Positions 22,320 through 34,620 of a stretch of 64,000 bases of DNA are shown here, piece after piece; position 1 is the stretch's first letter; every line of letters starts with the position of its first letter. Location of the stretch: positions 607,003,501 through 607,067,500 of the forward strand of contig JADMNL010000023.1 in assembly GCA_016271365.2 (NCBI GenBank), in the 5' to 3' direction. The position numbers and the translations under genes were made by a program. Under the pieces are notes generated by a model, which saw nothing but the letters and a program-made list of their open reading frames with translations, was not told the DNA's origin and searched no databases. Source of the stretch: Neoceratodus forsteri (Eukaryota > Chordata > Ceratodontiformes > Ceratodontidae).

Positions 22320-22670
22320 CTTGAGTATTATAAGTCTAATTGGTTGTTCATGAACCTAGTGAGGCCCTGGATTGGTTACCGGATTGGTCATTAATGTCTT
22401 AGAACTGACTGATCCAGCTGCCAACGTACTCTGCATGGCATGCACATCTCATGCCACATGAGCTAAATCCAAAGTAAGTAGTAAAACCTGCAAAATGAAA
22501 GTTGTTATTGTAGTTAGATTTAAAATCGCAGTGACAACATCAAAGTCATTAATTTCTTTGATAAATGGCTGGCTGAAGGAAGGTGGTCCAAGACTGTCCC
22601 TCAGGCCACACCCCCCAACCAGTCCTTAATATCTAGGAAATTACCTGTTTCTTGGTCAAAATTGCTCACA
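22320..22670 (+). repeat. Dispersed repeat, copy 1 (partner at 62.2 kb)
   Basis: Several blocks match 62206-62560 in the same order. Examples are CTGCCAACGTACTCTGCATGG against TTGCCAACTGATGCTGTGTGG, GTAGTTAGATTTAAAATCGC against GCAGTTAGACTTACAGTCAC, and GTCCCTCAGGCCACACCCCC against GTGCCTCAGGTCCCCATCTC. Identity is perhaps 65-70 percent. The class is unknown. The other copy has an AAAT tail, which suggests a non-LTR or SINE origin. Confidence 0.6.
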
Positions 22671-22701
22671 TAGTACAGTGTACTACCAGTGGGCACTACT
22701 T

Positions 22702-24110
22702 GGCCAAACTAACATACTAACATACTGTTTGACAGCAGATTAGGCCTACAGTCTATCAAGTCTGCTCAAACCTCAGATCCTAGTTGGGTGCCGAGGCCAC
22801 ACCCTCTTGTGTTCCAGAAACCCTATCATTCATCCCACCCCGGGATAGGCCATCATCTGATACATCCACTTTCTGTGTCTGTCCCACTCTCTTGAAGCCC
22901 TCCACTGTGGATCTCTGAACCAGCTCGCCAGGCAGTGCATTCCAAGGGTCCACCACTCTTTCAGTGAAAAACCCTCCTCTTTCCCTCATCCTTCCACCTT
23001 CCAACTTCAAACTATGCCCTCTGGTGATACCTCCCTGCTTTAGTCTAAAGATCCCTCCATGTTTACCCTATTTATTCCCTTGAGGTACTTGAAGACCTCA
23101 ATCATGTCCCCTTGTCTCTCCTCTCCTCCAATGAAAACAGGCAGAGCTCCTCAAGTCTGTCCTCATACGTTAAATCCCCTAGCCCTCGTATCATCTTAGT
23201 TGCCCTGCTCTGTACCCTCTCCAGGAGCTGTATGTCCCTCTTCAAGTGTGGTCTCAGTACTGTACACAGTACTCAAGGTGTAGTCTAACCAGTCCATTGT
23301 ACAGTGGCAGAATCACTTCCTTGCTCCTAGAGGTGATCCCGTGCTACGATGCATCCCAACATCCTGTTTGCCTTGCTAGCTGCCTCCTGCACTGCTCAGA
23401 GTTATTCATACATGCATCCACCATGACCCCTAGATCTTTTTCCCTATTGAGGCCTCCAGCGCCTCCCAGGGTGTACCTGTGTTTAGGGTTTCCACCCAAG
23501 ATGTAACACCTTGCACTTGGTGATATTGAAATTTAATTTCCACGTGGTGAGCCCAGCTCTCAGGGTGTCCAGGTCCCTTGCAGGCCAGCCTCCCTCTTCT
23601 CCCTCAACTACTGCTCCCATCTTGGAGTCATCAGCAAAGAGACTCATTTCAACCCTATACCCTCCCTGATGTCCACGTCATTATGCATTAAACAGGATCG
23701 GACCCAGGACCGAGTCACCCTCGGTACCCCACTACCAACCTTCTCTAGGGTTCAGAGCTCCCTACAGACCACTATTCCTCGGGTGCATCCAGCTTGCCAG
23801 TTTTCAATCCATCTGACCATCAAAGGGCCTACTCCCAACCCCATCAGTTTCTCCACCAGACCATTGTGGGGGACAGAGTCAAATGCCTTGCTGAAGTCCA
23901 AGAATAATACATCCACAGGCTTTCCCCTGTCCAGTTCTGATGTTACCCATTTGTAGAACTCCACAAGATTGGTTTGACATGATCTACCTGGCACAAACCC
24001 ATGTTGCCGACTATCCAGACCTCCCACCTCCTCCAGTACACCCCAATCGTCCTTTAGTATACTCTTCATTAATTTTCCCACCACCGAGGTCAAACTGGAC
24101 TACATCATAC
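22702..24110 (-). mobile_element. CR1-type LINE, 5'-truncated, minus strand
   Basis: The minus-strand reading begins near 24110 with SVVGKLMKSILKDDWGVLEE, then RQHGFVPGRSCQTNLVEF, KPVDVLFLDFSKAFDSVPH and GPLMVRWIENWQ (23752-24093). The catalytic box is frameshifted (about 23630-23650). Later comes the thumb and then LEGGRMRERGGFFTERVVDP (22900-23010), the CR1 C-terminus. The 3' tail is a repeat of AACATACT at about 22702-22725 on the plus strand, that is AGTATGTT on the sense strand. Confidence 0.9.
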
Positions 24111-25194
24111 TGTTCTAAAATAATCCTTACCACCAATATTCAAATTAGAAATGGCCACTGAATTTACAAACAGACTATAAAAGATGAAGGACGGAATGCC
24201 ATCATTGGTCTGGAGGTAGAAGATTGAATCCAGAATACAAGCAGTTCCTACGAGTGAGTGTGGATGCATTTAACACTAAATTAGCATTCCAGTAATATGA
24301 ACAAATATCTTCTAATTACCATTGGGATGAAATCAAATGGAGCCTGCATAATCACAAATTGGTAATATTGTACTAGATATCAGATGAACTTAACAGGAGA
24401 GTGAAGTAGAAGTGTGAGCTCACCATTGAATTTCCACCTGTGAGCTAATTGCAAAAGCTAAAGAGTCAACACAAGTTTTGAAGGATCTTACTCAGACAAC
24501 TACTGTACTTTTCTGGTCTCTGTCTGCCAGTTGATGTTAATTCATTACATAGACTGGTTTCCTTTGTTGTTTCTCTGCATATTTAAAGAAATTGCTGTGC
24601 ACAAAGGATAGTAAATTGTACTCAAATTACACTTAAAATGTTAATGGAATTTATAATAGCTATGAAGCTAGGCAGATTTCCTTGATAGCAAATCAATTTC
24701 TTACTTGGGAAGAGTAATGCTAAATTATATTGCATTATACATGTTTTATACTAGTGTTGTTAAATGATATATTCTACATGTTTTATACTTTTCAAATTTA
24801 TCAAACTTTTTTATTTAATTGCTTTTCTTTGTTTATATTTTGTTGTCTATACGTTGCTTACAACAGACCAAAGAAACATTTGTAGGATTTGATTTTAAAA
24901 TCAGTTAGCCAAACTCATACGTTGTTTCCTGTTATGAATTTGTATAACTGCATACAAAGCTTTTCAACAGAATCACAGACATTTTTAGTATTAAGGAACA
25001 GTATAACCAAGGTTGATTATCATAAATTATTCTAACACAATGGAGATCAGGAGGCATGAGGTATAGCTGGGTGCCTAATGCTCCAAGTACTAGATTATGA
25101 ATGGTAACCAGGCTGCTGACTTTGATTTTTCTTGGGGGGCTTAGTATGGGCCCAGTAGTCTGGGGGTGCTCATTATGTGCAGAGGAAAACTGAT
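24111..25194. other. No recognised feature
   Basis: AT-rich DNA with no motif, terminal repeat or conserved frame that I can support. The 138-codon minus-strand open frame that begins in it (24932-25348) has no recognisable domain and overlaps the SINE-like repeat next to it. Confidence 0.4.
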
Positions 25195-25610
25195 GTTCTG
25201 AGACAGCCCGGTGGCACTGAAGGTCGAGGTGCTGGATGCCACACCTCACACCGCACCGTGACCTGTGTTCAGGAATGAGCATGGGCCGCCAGGGTCGGCA
25301 GAGTGAGAAGCATTGAGCTTTCCTTCTCTGGGAGGGGTTTAGTAGCATTCAGCATTTGTCTGCCCCTAGTGAGGCTGGAGGTGGCACATCAGTGCTGGAG
25401 ATTGTGGGCAGGGGATTGTGGCAGACGCCTGGCTGAGAAGTGCACGGGAGCCGCATGCACTCCTATGGCCAGCATCATTGCACACCGCATCCTCGAGTCT
25501 GCTGTAAGGATGACGATGGTCCCCACCACAATGACCTAGGAAGACACCTGCCTGACTACTGGATCTGGTCTTCTGGGTTGAGAAGCTACCCACCCCTGCC
25601 ATGAAGGGTA
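25195..25610 (+). repeat. SINE-like dispersed repeat, copy 2
   Basis: The start CCCGGTGGCACTGAAGG and the later CCTGTGTTCAGGAATG resemble a pol III A box and B box about 50 bp apart. The downstream segment around GCCCCTAGTGAGGCTGGAG is shared with the copy at 18.26-18.48 kb. The end is not sharp. Confidence 0.5.
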
Positions 25611-26594
25611 AGTCATGGGGTAAATGGGAGGGGTCTCATACCTCAGTGCCTGCCTTGCGGGGGGTCAGAAGGGCTGCACTGGACTCTGGGGAAAAGTACA
25701 AAACCCAAAAACTGATGTTCTCTGGTTGGGGCTTCAGCCCCAGCTCATCTGTAGTCAGTGCCTATGAAGGTAACCCAACTCCTGGAGTGCTTTAATACTA
25801 TTATTAAACAATGTTATACTTGTTTTAAACTAGGGTTTCTATAATTAGAATTCTAATTTGTATTGTATCTGAGTGTTTCCAGGAGCTACCCTGGCCCTTT
25901 AGAATGCTTATTAACCCATCAGAATGCTTTATTTTCAGCCATTGCTTTAGACTATGGGGAGAACAGATTAATCTCATTGAGGGATAATTGAGTATCTAAA
26001 ATCAGAAGGGTCATAAAATAATTGCACCAGCTATTTACTTACCTATGCCTTGTATCCCTGTTTCTGCAGTTACAGATCAGTTCAGGCAGCAGCAGAGGAA
26101 AACAGAAACCAGAGATAAATTGATTACTGTCCAACAGATCATATGCTCAGAAAACAATCAATAAAGAGGGTAACACCTAAGACTAACACATGACTACTCT
26201 GAAACATTTCATAACAAATAATCCATAAAAGTCAAGCTTTTAATCAGGTGGTAGGTTTTAGCTGAATATAATTCTAGCAGAAACAAACACTGGGGTGTTT
26301 ATCATTCAGTTTAATTAAATTTGATTTTATTCAGGATAAGTGCCATTGAGCAGAGCTCACTGACAATGGCATCCTGTTATGAGTTGCATCAGATGATGAA
26401 CATGCATGTTTCTGAAAGACAATGCTATGTACAAGGTACATGGACAGAGACCCTGTATAGTTTACGGAGGCAATGCATTGTGCATTATAAGTATTATATT
26501 CATTATAGGCAAGCAAGCTGAACTGAGACAAATATGCCAGCTTTGTATATTGAATGGGAATTACTGAACCTTTGGAAGCAGATTGCTTAATTAT
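25611..26594. other. No recognised feature
   Basis: Mostly AT-rich sequence. No repeat termini and no coding signal that I can support. Confidence 0.4.
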
Positions 26595-27502
26595 TTGACA
26601 TACAAACATACAGAATTGCCAGCAGATAAAGGCCATACGGTCGACCTGAGTCGATTGCACAGGTAGCAGCCTTATACTGCAGCTGCCCCTCCCTCCCCTC
26701 TTGTGACCCTCCCTGTCCCATTCCCTTTGAAGCAGCCCACTATTCTACAGGACACTACTTTCACAGGCAAAGCATTCCACCCAGACACCACCCTTTCTGT
26801 GAAAAGTGTCTCCTCATTTCCCTCCTGAACCTTCCCCTCAAATCTCAGATCATGGCCTCCGAGTGCCCCTCCATCCTTAACTTGAAAAGCACCTCCATGC
26901 CTACCTTGTTTATTCCTCTAACATACTTGAAGGTTTCAATCATATCTCCCCTATCTCGCCTCTTCTCCAGGGAGTATGTTCAATTCTCTGAGCCTTTTCT
27001 CATAGGATATGTCCCTAGCCACTGAGTCATCATTGTCACCCTGCACTGCACCCCATCCAGTAACCTAATGTCCTTTTCAGGTACAGGTACCAGTACTGCA
27101 TGCAGTACTCCAGGTATGGCCTAACCAGTGACCTATATAATGACAGAATCACCTCCCTCCTCCTGGAGGATATACCTCTAGCAATACAACTTAGCATCCT
27201 GTTGGCCTTTGCAGCTGCCTTTCTACATTGTGCTGAGTTATTCGTTGAGCCTGTTAAGATCACCCCAGATCCTTGTCTTCCCTACGTTGTGGCTAGCTGA
27301 CCCCCCAAACTGGTAGCTCCTCCTTGGTTTTTCTGCACCGAAATGTAGCACCTACACTTTTGGCATTGAACCCCAGCTGCCAAGTGTCCAACCAGGTCAC
27401 CAATTTTGATAGATCATCCTGCAACCCCTGCCACTCTCCAAAGTCATCCACTACTGCTCCCATCTTGGTGTCATCTGCAAACAGACTGATCTTACTCTTG
27501 AT
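26595..27502 (-). mobile_element. CR1 copy C, 3' part (split element)
   Basis: The minus strand reads RKAAAKANRMLSCIARGISS and RSLVRPYLEYCMQYWYLYLK (27060-27230), which is the CR1 thumb. Upstream of that, the plus text GGTGTCATCTGCAAACAGAC is the reverse of the FADDT box. The tail lies near 26600 (CATACAAACATACAGAATTG on the plus strand). The element stops at 27502, in the middle of the palm domain, exactly at a hAT target-site duplication. Its 5' continuation is found from about 29930. Confidence 0.88.
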
Positions 27503-29330
27503 TAGAGATGCAGAAAAATTAAATTCTGCTGGCTAGTAAATGTGAAGTGGCCACTTATGTTGTCACTCTGCTATGTGGAGTGGCCAATAGGAAAGGCTCA
27601 CTTCACTCAGAATTATTATTGCATTGTCATTCCACCTTAACGTGAAGTAAAGCACAGTGGCAACAATATTGGCAGCCCCAGTGCCCCCCACACACAGTTA
27701 CCATAATTAATGTGCATCCCCAAAATGCCACTGTCTTGTGTCCAGAAAACTCCCAGTGCTGACAAAGTGAAATGAGAGCACAACTAACAAAGTCTCCCAG
27801 AGTTAATGGCACACTCAGTCATGCATGCAGTGGACATGGTCATATCACACACAGACACCAGAATTAATGTGCATACCCAAAATGCTACTGTCTTGTGTCC
27901 AGAAAATTCCCCAGTGCTAGTGAGGTGAAATGAGAGAGTAACAAGAAATGAAAAGTCTCCCAGAATTAATGGCGACTCAGTCATGTGCAGTGGTCACACA
28001 GTCACCAGAATTAATTTGCATCACCAAAATGCTATTATCTTGTGTCCAGAAAATTCCCAGTACTGGTGAAGTGAAATGAGGGGTAACAAAATTGCAACAT
28101 CTCCCAGAAGTAATGGTGCACTCCATCATGCAAGCAGTGGCCACACACAGTCACCAGAAGTAATGTGCATCCCCAAAATGCTACTGTCTTGTGTCCAGAA
28201 AATTCCCAGTGCTGGCAAAGTGAAATGAGAGGGAAAAAAAAATGCAGTCTCCCAGAATTAATGGTGTACTGTAAATGCACAGACAGATTAAGATTACACT
28301 GAGCACTCAAGAGATGCAGAGTCAGACTCAAAGGCACAACAACACCTAACCAGTGCTCACAAGTCACAAATCCACATCTGGAAAGAATATCTTTTGCGGT
28401 TGGGGAGGTAGTGCCACATACTAACTGTCCACTACCAGTAAAGATACCATAACGCATGATATAAAAGTCATGCAGGTGAGGTGGATAGCAGGTTCACACT
28501 GCTGCAATTACTCCAGCACAATAAAAGTTGTCTGATTTAATGTAGTGCATCGCACCCACACTCACATACACAATACAAGTATTGCGAGCAAATGGAAAAT
28601 CTTTAGCAATATAACCAAATGTTTTAAACAAACTGAAATTATACACTGCTGCACCACTACAATCAGCAAAAATGTCAAGAATTACTGAAAATATTACTGT
28701 GTGTACATTAACACAGTTATACAAGAAAAATATAACCAAAACAGAAAAACTGCCTTTTTCTCCTAGTTAATCTACATACACCACATTTACGCCTTCCCCA
28801 AAGCACATTTCATAGTACACAGACTGGCTGTTCTAAATTAACATTTAAAATCCACACACAAACAATAAACACTTGATGATATGAGCACAGGAGGGTTCCT
28901 ACAATCAATGCACTAAATTTTGAACAATAAAATGGCTCAAAAGGCTTTTTAACAGCTTTTGAGGATTTAAATCGCAGAACTCTGAGAGGAAACTGTCTCC
29001 ATCTTCCCACACACACACTACACAGTACTGAGACTGTGCAGAACAATCTAGATCCCATGTGATCTGAAATCATGAGCACTGTAAATTCACCTTGGAGCTC
29101 AATAACAAGGCAAAGTGATGCAAAGATACATTGATTTCAATGTACTTTGCTGCCAATTAATTGGATAAGTGGTTTGGGGAAGGCAGAATAACAGAAAGTC
29201 ATTGGTTTCAATGGACTTTATGTCTCCCCATTATGACACAAAGTACCCGGCTCATCGCTGCAGAGCGCTTATGGATTCAGTGTTACCCCGAATCACCGGA
29301 GTTTAATTTCAGCCACTTCACCCACCTCTA
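27503..29330. mobile_element. Non-autonomous hAT transposon, 1.8 kb
   Basis: The left end starts TAGAGATGCAGAAAAATT and the right end, reverse complemented, starts TAGAGGTGGGTGAAGTGG; both then reach a GAAATTAAA-type block. Flanking 8-mers CTCTTGAT (27495-27502) and CTCTAGAT (29331-29338) differ at one base, which is a hAT-type 8-bp target duplication. The interior has no transposase but does contain a four-unit tandem repeat (27640-28275). The insertion splits a minus-strand CR1. Confidence 0.82.
27640..28275. repeat. Four tandem units of about 150 bp inside the hAT element
   Basis: The block TCTTGTGTCCAGAAA begins at 27734, 27891, 28038 and 28187, giving spacings of 157, 147 and 149 bp. 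Each unit also repeats TCTCCCAGARTTAATGG, AAAGTGAAATGAGAG and CACAGTCACCAGAATTAAT. Units are about 85 percent alike. Subterminal tandem repeats of this kind occur in non-autonomous hAT elements and can be transposase-binding regions. Confidence 0.9.
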
Positions 29331-29338
29331 CTCTAGAT

Positions 29339-29925
29339 GCCTATTGATATTTTATTTATTTACTTATTTATTTGTGACTTTGGTAACTGGGTAGGTCACG
29401 CTGATCCCAGCGACTATTTTCAGGCATGACCTGGGCCACATACTGTGACACAGGAACGAATGTAACAAACAACAATGCATGGAACAGCTGATAAAAAAAG
29501 AAAAAAAGCAAGATAAAGGTTAATAGTGCATGGGAATAGCAAATAGATGAGCAACAAAAATACAGGATTCCATAAACCATACATCAGTTAGACGTTACAA
29601 TAAGTAAGGGTATGCATAAATGTACAGTTCTATCAGCAGCAGTTACAATAGGAGACAAACAAGGAGTCTAAGTATAGGTAGAAAGAGGATAAGGAATAGC
29701 AAAGTATGGGGCGGGGGAGGGAAGGGGTGGGGAGGAGGGGGAGGCAGGATTAACAAACATAGGTACTAAAGCTCAAGTGCACAAGCAGGCCACCTTAACT
29801 GATTCCCACTTGACCTAATATACATACATATTCCCAGGTATGGTGCAGTCAGGAAAGTGAGTGAACTACCCATGGAAACAGTGGCAGCAGGAAGTCGTCA
29901 GGACCCAGTCTTTGAGGTGAGTTTT
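29339..29925 (-). mobile_element. Unclassified insertion with AAAT-type tail inside CR1 copy C
   Basis: Between the hAT target duplication and the resumption of CR1 copy C lie about 590 bp that are not CR1. The left edge has TTTATTTATTTACTTATTTA, which would be an (AAAT)n tail on the minus strand, so a non-LTR or SINE insertion reading leftward fits. A G-rich tract is present at 29709-29753. I recognise no coding motif. Confidence 0.45.
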
Positions 29926-32900
29926 GAACTGGCAGTGGATGTCTGCTATGAATATCCCAAACAACACCAGCCCCAGCCCCAGCACAGAGCCCTGCGGCAC
30001 CGCTGCTTGTCACCGCCCTTAGAGGTAAGAGCTCCCCTCCCACCACCACCCTCTGCTGTCTCCCTTGCAGCCAATTCAGTACCCATCCCACCATTTTCTC
30101 CCCACCCCGTGCCTTACAGTTTACTTTCTAGCCTCCCATGCAGCACCGGAATCGAATGCCTATTGAAGTCCAGGTGCAGAACATGTACTGCATGGCCACG
30201 CTCCTAATTGCCTAGTTACCTAGTCATAGTAATCTACCAGGGTGGTCTGACAGGATCTGCCAGAGATAAACCCATGCTGTCTACTGTTCTGCAGTCCTTT
30301 AGTCTCCAGTGAGAACAAGCCTCTACTTCAGGACTGTCTCCATCAGCTTCCCAGATGGACATTAGGCTTACAGGTCTGTAGTTCCCTAGCTCATCCTTGG
30401 GGCCACCTTATGGAGAGAGAACCACGTGAGCCATCCTTCAGTCCTGAGGTCCACCCCTGAGTCCAGTGAGGGATTGAACAGGTTCGCCAAGGGCTCTGCC
30501 AGGACTTCTGCCAGCTCCTTCCAGCACCCTGGGGTGTATGCCATCTGACCCTGGTGCCTTGTCCACCATCAGTGCCCTAAAGCCCTCCAGTACTCTGCCC
30601 ACTCTGATAACCCCATCTATCACCTCCCCTGTGCCTGCTTTCCCACCCCTTGTGTACAGCCCTACCCTTCTCCTTAGTAAATATTGAGCAGAAGTATTTG
30701 TTTGGTATTTCTGCCTGTTCTACCCTGTTTCCACCCACCCCATCCCTTTTAACTCATTCAGGCTTAGACATGCCTGTAGGTGGTGTCTGAAAGCGCATAG
30801 CCACTCAGGCCAATAATGCCTGTAGGCGTACTCAACTGACTTTCACTCAGGCCAGGAAACGTCTGAGGAAGTCAGCAGTTTTACTTAAATATTAAACAAA
30901 CCAAATTTCTTAGCATTGATTGCATAGCACCGTTAGAAAGGTAATTTTGTGCTGAACAATTTTGCAGCTGATACTTTGAGTCTATCATATATACTTTAGG
31001 AGTTATTTGCATTTTGTTTAAAGTATGGTGTGTATGGCTGACATTTGTCTCTGAAGCCTCACCTAAGCACTTTGAAAAAATCTAAAAAACACAGTTTGGT
31101 ATTTCAGCTAGTATAAAATAAAACCAAACTGATTACAATTGATTGCATAGCACCATTGGAAGGTAATGTTGTGCTGAATTAACTTGCCTCGTACTTTGTG
31201 TGAAGCTTATGGTTCAAGAGGTATTCACATTTGTTTGTGGTATGCTGATTATGGCTTGATTTTACTTAGAAAGGCCCAGAATGCAGTGTTACAAGTATAC
31301 AGGGCACAAGTGGTGGAAGTCTCAAAGAGCTCTTGTGGTGTGAATGAGTTAATCCTTTCAGTTTGGTCCTTGAACTCCTTTTCTCCGTGATGTACCTGAA
31401 GAAATCCTTCTCCTCTCCTTAATGCCCTGTGCAAGCCTAAACTCCCTAGATGCCTTGCCTACTCTTACTGGCTCTCGTCACCTCTTTTGACTCCTTCAAG
31501 TAATCCTCTCTGTCTTCCCTCTCCTATTTTTTGAACTTCCTAAAGGTGTCGCTTTTCTTCCTTACTTTTCCATGACCGCAGTGATTACCCAACTAGGTTT
31601 CTTGGCCCTAGCTGTCTTACTCTGGACCCTGGTACAGTTGCTGGTTGCCTCCTCAATCCCAATTTGATGACCCCCACTTCTGGTTAGTGTCCATATTTGG
31701 ATGGATTCTGGCCAGATACCCTTACTATTTCCACCATTCTCCCAAAGTTGGCCATCCTGAAGTTAACACCTTTGTACCTGTTTCTCCTCCTCCTTGCCAT
31801 ATTTACCGTGAATCACACTGAGTGGTGGTCACTCCCCACCAGCGGTTCCTCCATCCCTAGCTCCCTCACCAAACTCCCCATTAGTCAGCATGAGGCCTAG
31901 TGTGTTCCCAAGCTGGTTGGCTCACTGACCATTTGCAATAGGAAGCTGTTCTGGAAGGCATGCAGGAGTTCTGCTCCCTTCTGCTCATGGTGGCTGGGTA
32001 TCCCAATCCACTCCCGGCAGGTTGAGGTCCCCACAATCACTATGCTACCCTTCCCATAGGTCTTTCTGATCTGTCCCGCCTGTTTCCTGTCTTACTCCTC
32101 TGTCTGAGAGGGCAGCCTGTACACTACTCCCATCCCGAGAGTCCTACTTTCGCATTTTGAGCTGCATCCATAATGAACTATGTTCTGCCCTCCTCCCTTC
32201 CTCCCAGACACACTTCAGTCCTTCCCTCCTGTACAGCATCACTCCTCCTTTCCTTTTACCCTATCTCTGAAATATCCTATACTGTGGTACCACCAGGTCT
32301 CTCAGTCATGGTGATCGGTGGCCCACGTTCAGTGATGGCCACCATGTCCACCTCCCATCTGCCATGAGAGCCTGCAACTCCACTGTTTTGTTCACTCAGT
32401 CTCCTGTAGCTTAAGGTTACCACCTTCCACCCCATTTCCTTCCCTCCTCCTCTCCCTACCTGCTCTCCCTTTCTAGCATTCCCTCTTGAAATCTCCCTTA
32501 GTACCCTGCTGCTGGATGGGAGTAAGGTCATTCGGCTTCCTTCCTGTGGATCCTGCATGACTCCAGCCCACTTGCCACCCCTCTTCCAGCTTAAATCCCA
32601 TCTTTTGCTATGTTTTTCCCTAGTCTTTGTTTCAATACCCTCCTTCCTCCTCATTTAGTTGTAGCCTGTCCTTACTATAGAGATCACTGTCCTCCCAGGT
32701 CCTTCTCCACTACACACCAGCCCATACCCTTTGGACTGACACCAGTTTCTAAGCCACATGTTAAATTCTTGTATCCTCAATTTTCTTGCAGTGCTCACCT
32801 TTGGTACCAAAAGTATTTCCAGAAAGCTACTGATCTTCCTACCTCCTCTATATCAGCCCTGCTCCTCAAACCTCCTCTGAACTACATCTACCATACTTAC

Positions 32901-33930
32901 CACCAGGTCATTTGCTTCAAATGCAGAACTATATGAGGTTTCTTCTTACACCTCCTAGCAAACTTCGTACAGATTGACCAATCCTTTCTGCTGTCATTCT
33001 TGGCATAGCCTCCACCCATATGCAACTATGCCTCTAGCTCTGCTTCCCCATCTTACCCCTTTTAGTATTGAGTCTCCTAGCACTCAAGATCCCACTCATG
33101 TTATCATGTTCCACCTCACTGTCCTCCCTTTATCCTGCCCCTTCTCAGCACTCCACCTCCTCTTCCTCCAACACATTTGTTCCTCTTCTGCCTCATTGTA
33201 ACCCCTTCCTTCTCACACTTCTCCACCCTCCTCTTCCCCACAAGCTCCCTTCCTCAGCCTGTCCCTTCCTATATTCACCCAACCCTTCCCCTTCCAGTCC
33301 CTTCTCCTCTGGTCTATCTTCCACTCCTTCACCGAGCCCTCCCCGTCACATCCCCAATCCTGCCAGTACTGTGAACTTATTTTCAGTGACCACTCTCTAT
33401 CCTTTACTACTGCCTTCTTCTGCTATCCACCACCCCACTGTTGACCCTTCTACTGTTAGCTCCCTTCCTCCCTTTCCTTCTTTTCCTTTTCTGCCTTCAT
33501 TTGCCCCAGAACCTGGTTCTCCTGAACCATAACCCCATCTGCCAACCCTCCATTGCACATCCTACCCCTCTCAATTTGAAATGTCAGTCCCTCTAAGTTA
33601 CCCTCCTACCAATTCCAGCTGATGAATTGTCCTCCATTGTAGCCATCTGTCCCTCCTTAGCTCCATTTGCAAACAGCTGATCTCATTCCTAAGCTGCCAT
33701 ACCTGCTTGCACACCCAACACCCCCCATTCTCCATGCAACTTTAAGAAGGATTGCCACTCTGCAGTTGTTGCAGCCTACCACCCTTCCTCTCTTTATTTG
33801 CCCACCAGCATCCACCCTCATTTTCAGTTGAAGGTTGCCCATACCACCCCATGTTCCTCTCTATTACTAGCTCTGTCAATGTTCCCACAGCTCTCAACAC
33901 ACACCCCTTGTTAAAGTTGTCCAACCAACA
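29926..33930 (-). mobile_element. CR1 copy C, 5' part: ORF1 region, endonuclease and N-terminal RT
   Basis: On the minus strand the order is ORF1-like sequence (33657-33842, with the cysteine pair GCNNC), a long Pro/Ser-rich antisense region (32700-33540), the endonuclease start (EVDMVAITE, about 32300-32320), then the RT N-terminus with DKAPGSDGIHPRVLEGA (30530-30590). The CR1 text at 29936-29985 (GAATATCCCAAACAACACC) directly continues the palm domain lost at 27502. With the insertions removed the copy is about 4.3 kb, near full length. It is heavily mutated. The 5' UTR may reach about 34080 or, beyond a MITE, 34760. Confidence 0.8.
30749..31352. mobile_element. piggyBac-like MITE with TTAA target sites
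   Basis: The insert is bounded by TTAACTCATTCA on the left and its reverse complement TGAATGAGTTAA on the right, including a TTAA at each end, as in piggyBac insertions. It is about 600 bp and has no transposase. Inside, a block of about 110 bp beginning GATTGCATAGCACCRTTRG is present twice in direct orientation (about 30919 and 31140). It splits CR1 copy C. The TIR beyond 12 bp is weak. Confidence 0.75.
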
Positions 33931-34084
33931 AAGTTTGCCCTACCAACCAAAGTAGTCTGGCCTTAAACACAACCAAATGTAGTTCACCCTTTAGACCCTA
34001 CCAAATGCAATTTTTCCTACATGCCCCATAACATGTTTTGTACCTAAACTGTAATTTTTATCATTCACCTATACAGTACCTAAA

Positions 34085-34620
34085 ATGTGTTCCATGTCAT
34101 AATAAAGATCGCTATTATGGCACGTGTATATCGTCAAAATCAAATCGGTGATATACAGTTCAAGGCAAATAGACATTCAGAATATTAAAGGTGCTTTATC
34201 CCCACACACACACACCTAATTAAGATTGTCAATTCCAGAAGTGCATGTCAGGAGAAAAATCCAGATTTCACAAAAATTAAGACCCACAGCCGCAGGCAGT
34301 GGCAAAATTACTCAGTTCCAGTCCCAGCCCTGAACCCAGTACCTGCCATGCCAGAGCTAGCCACCCACACCACCACACCCACATGGCTAGCTTGGTGGCA
34401 ACAGGTATATCAGTCTAAAACCTTTTCCTGTCTCTCTCCCCTTCCCTTCCCTTCCTTCCCTTTGCTATTCTCCCTTCTGGTCACCCTTCCTACAGTCGCT
34501 TCCCAAACAGTCGTTAGTTTGCAGGGTAGCCTAGAATGATAGCACTGAACATGAGTCGCTATTTTTGTAGTCGCTCATTTTCGGTCACTATTATCACTGG
34601 ATACCCTAAAATGACATCCT
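34085..34620. mobile_element. Probable MITE related to the one at 38.13 kb
   Basis: The left end has GTCATAATAAAGATCGC and the right end, reverse complemented, has GTGATAATAGTGACCG. The right end TATCACTGGATACCCTAAA parallels TATCACGGGATACCTAAA at the end of the 38.13-38.66-kb insertion. A hairpin with arms TACCTG...GCTAGCCA and TGGCTAGC...CAGGTA lies at 34341-34408. Boundaries and target duplication are uncertain. Confidence 0.45.

Noticed and set aside
33068..33532. 154-codon Pro/Ser-rich open frame, plus strand
   Set aside because: It lies antisense to the ORF1 region of CR1 copy C and has only low-complexity composition.
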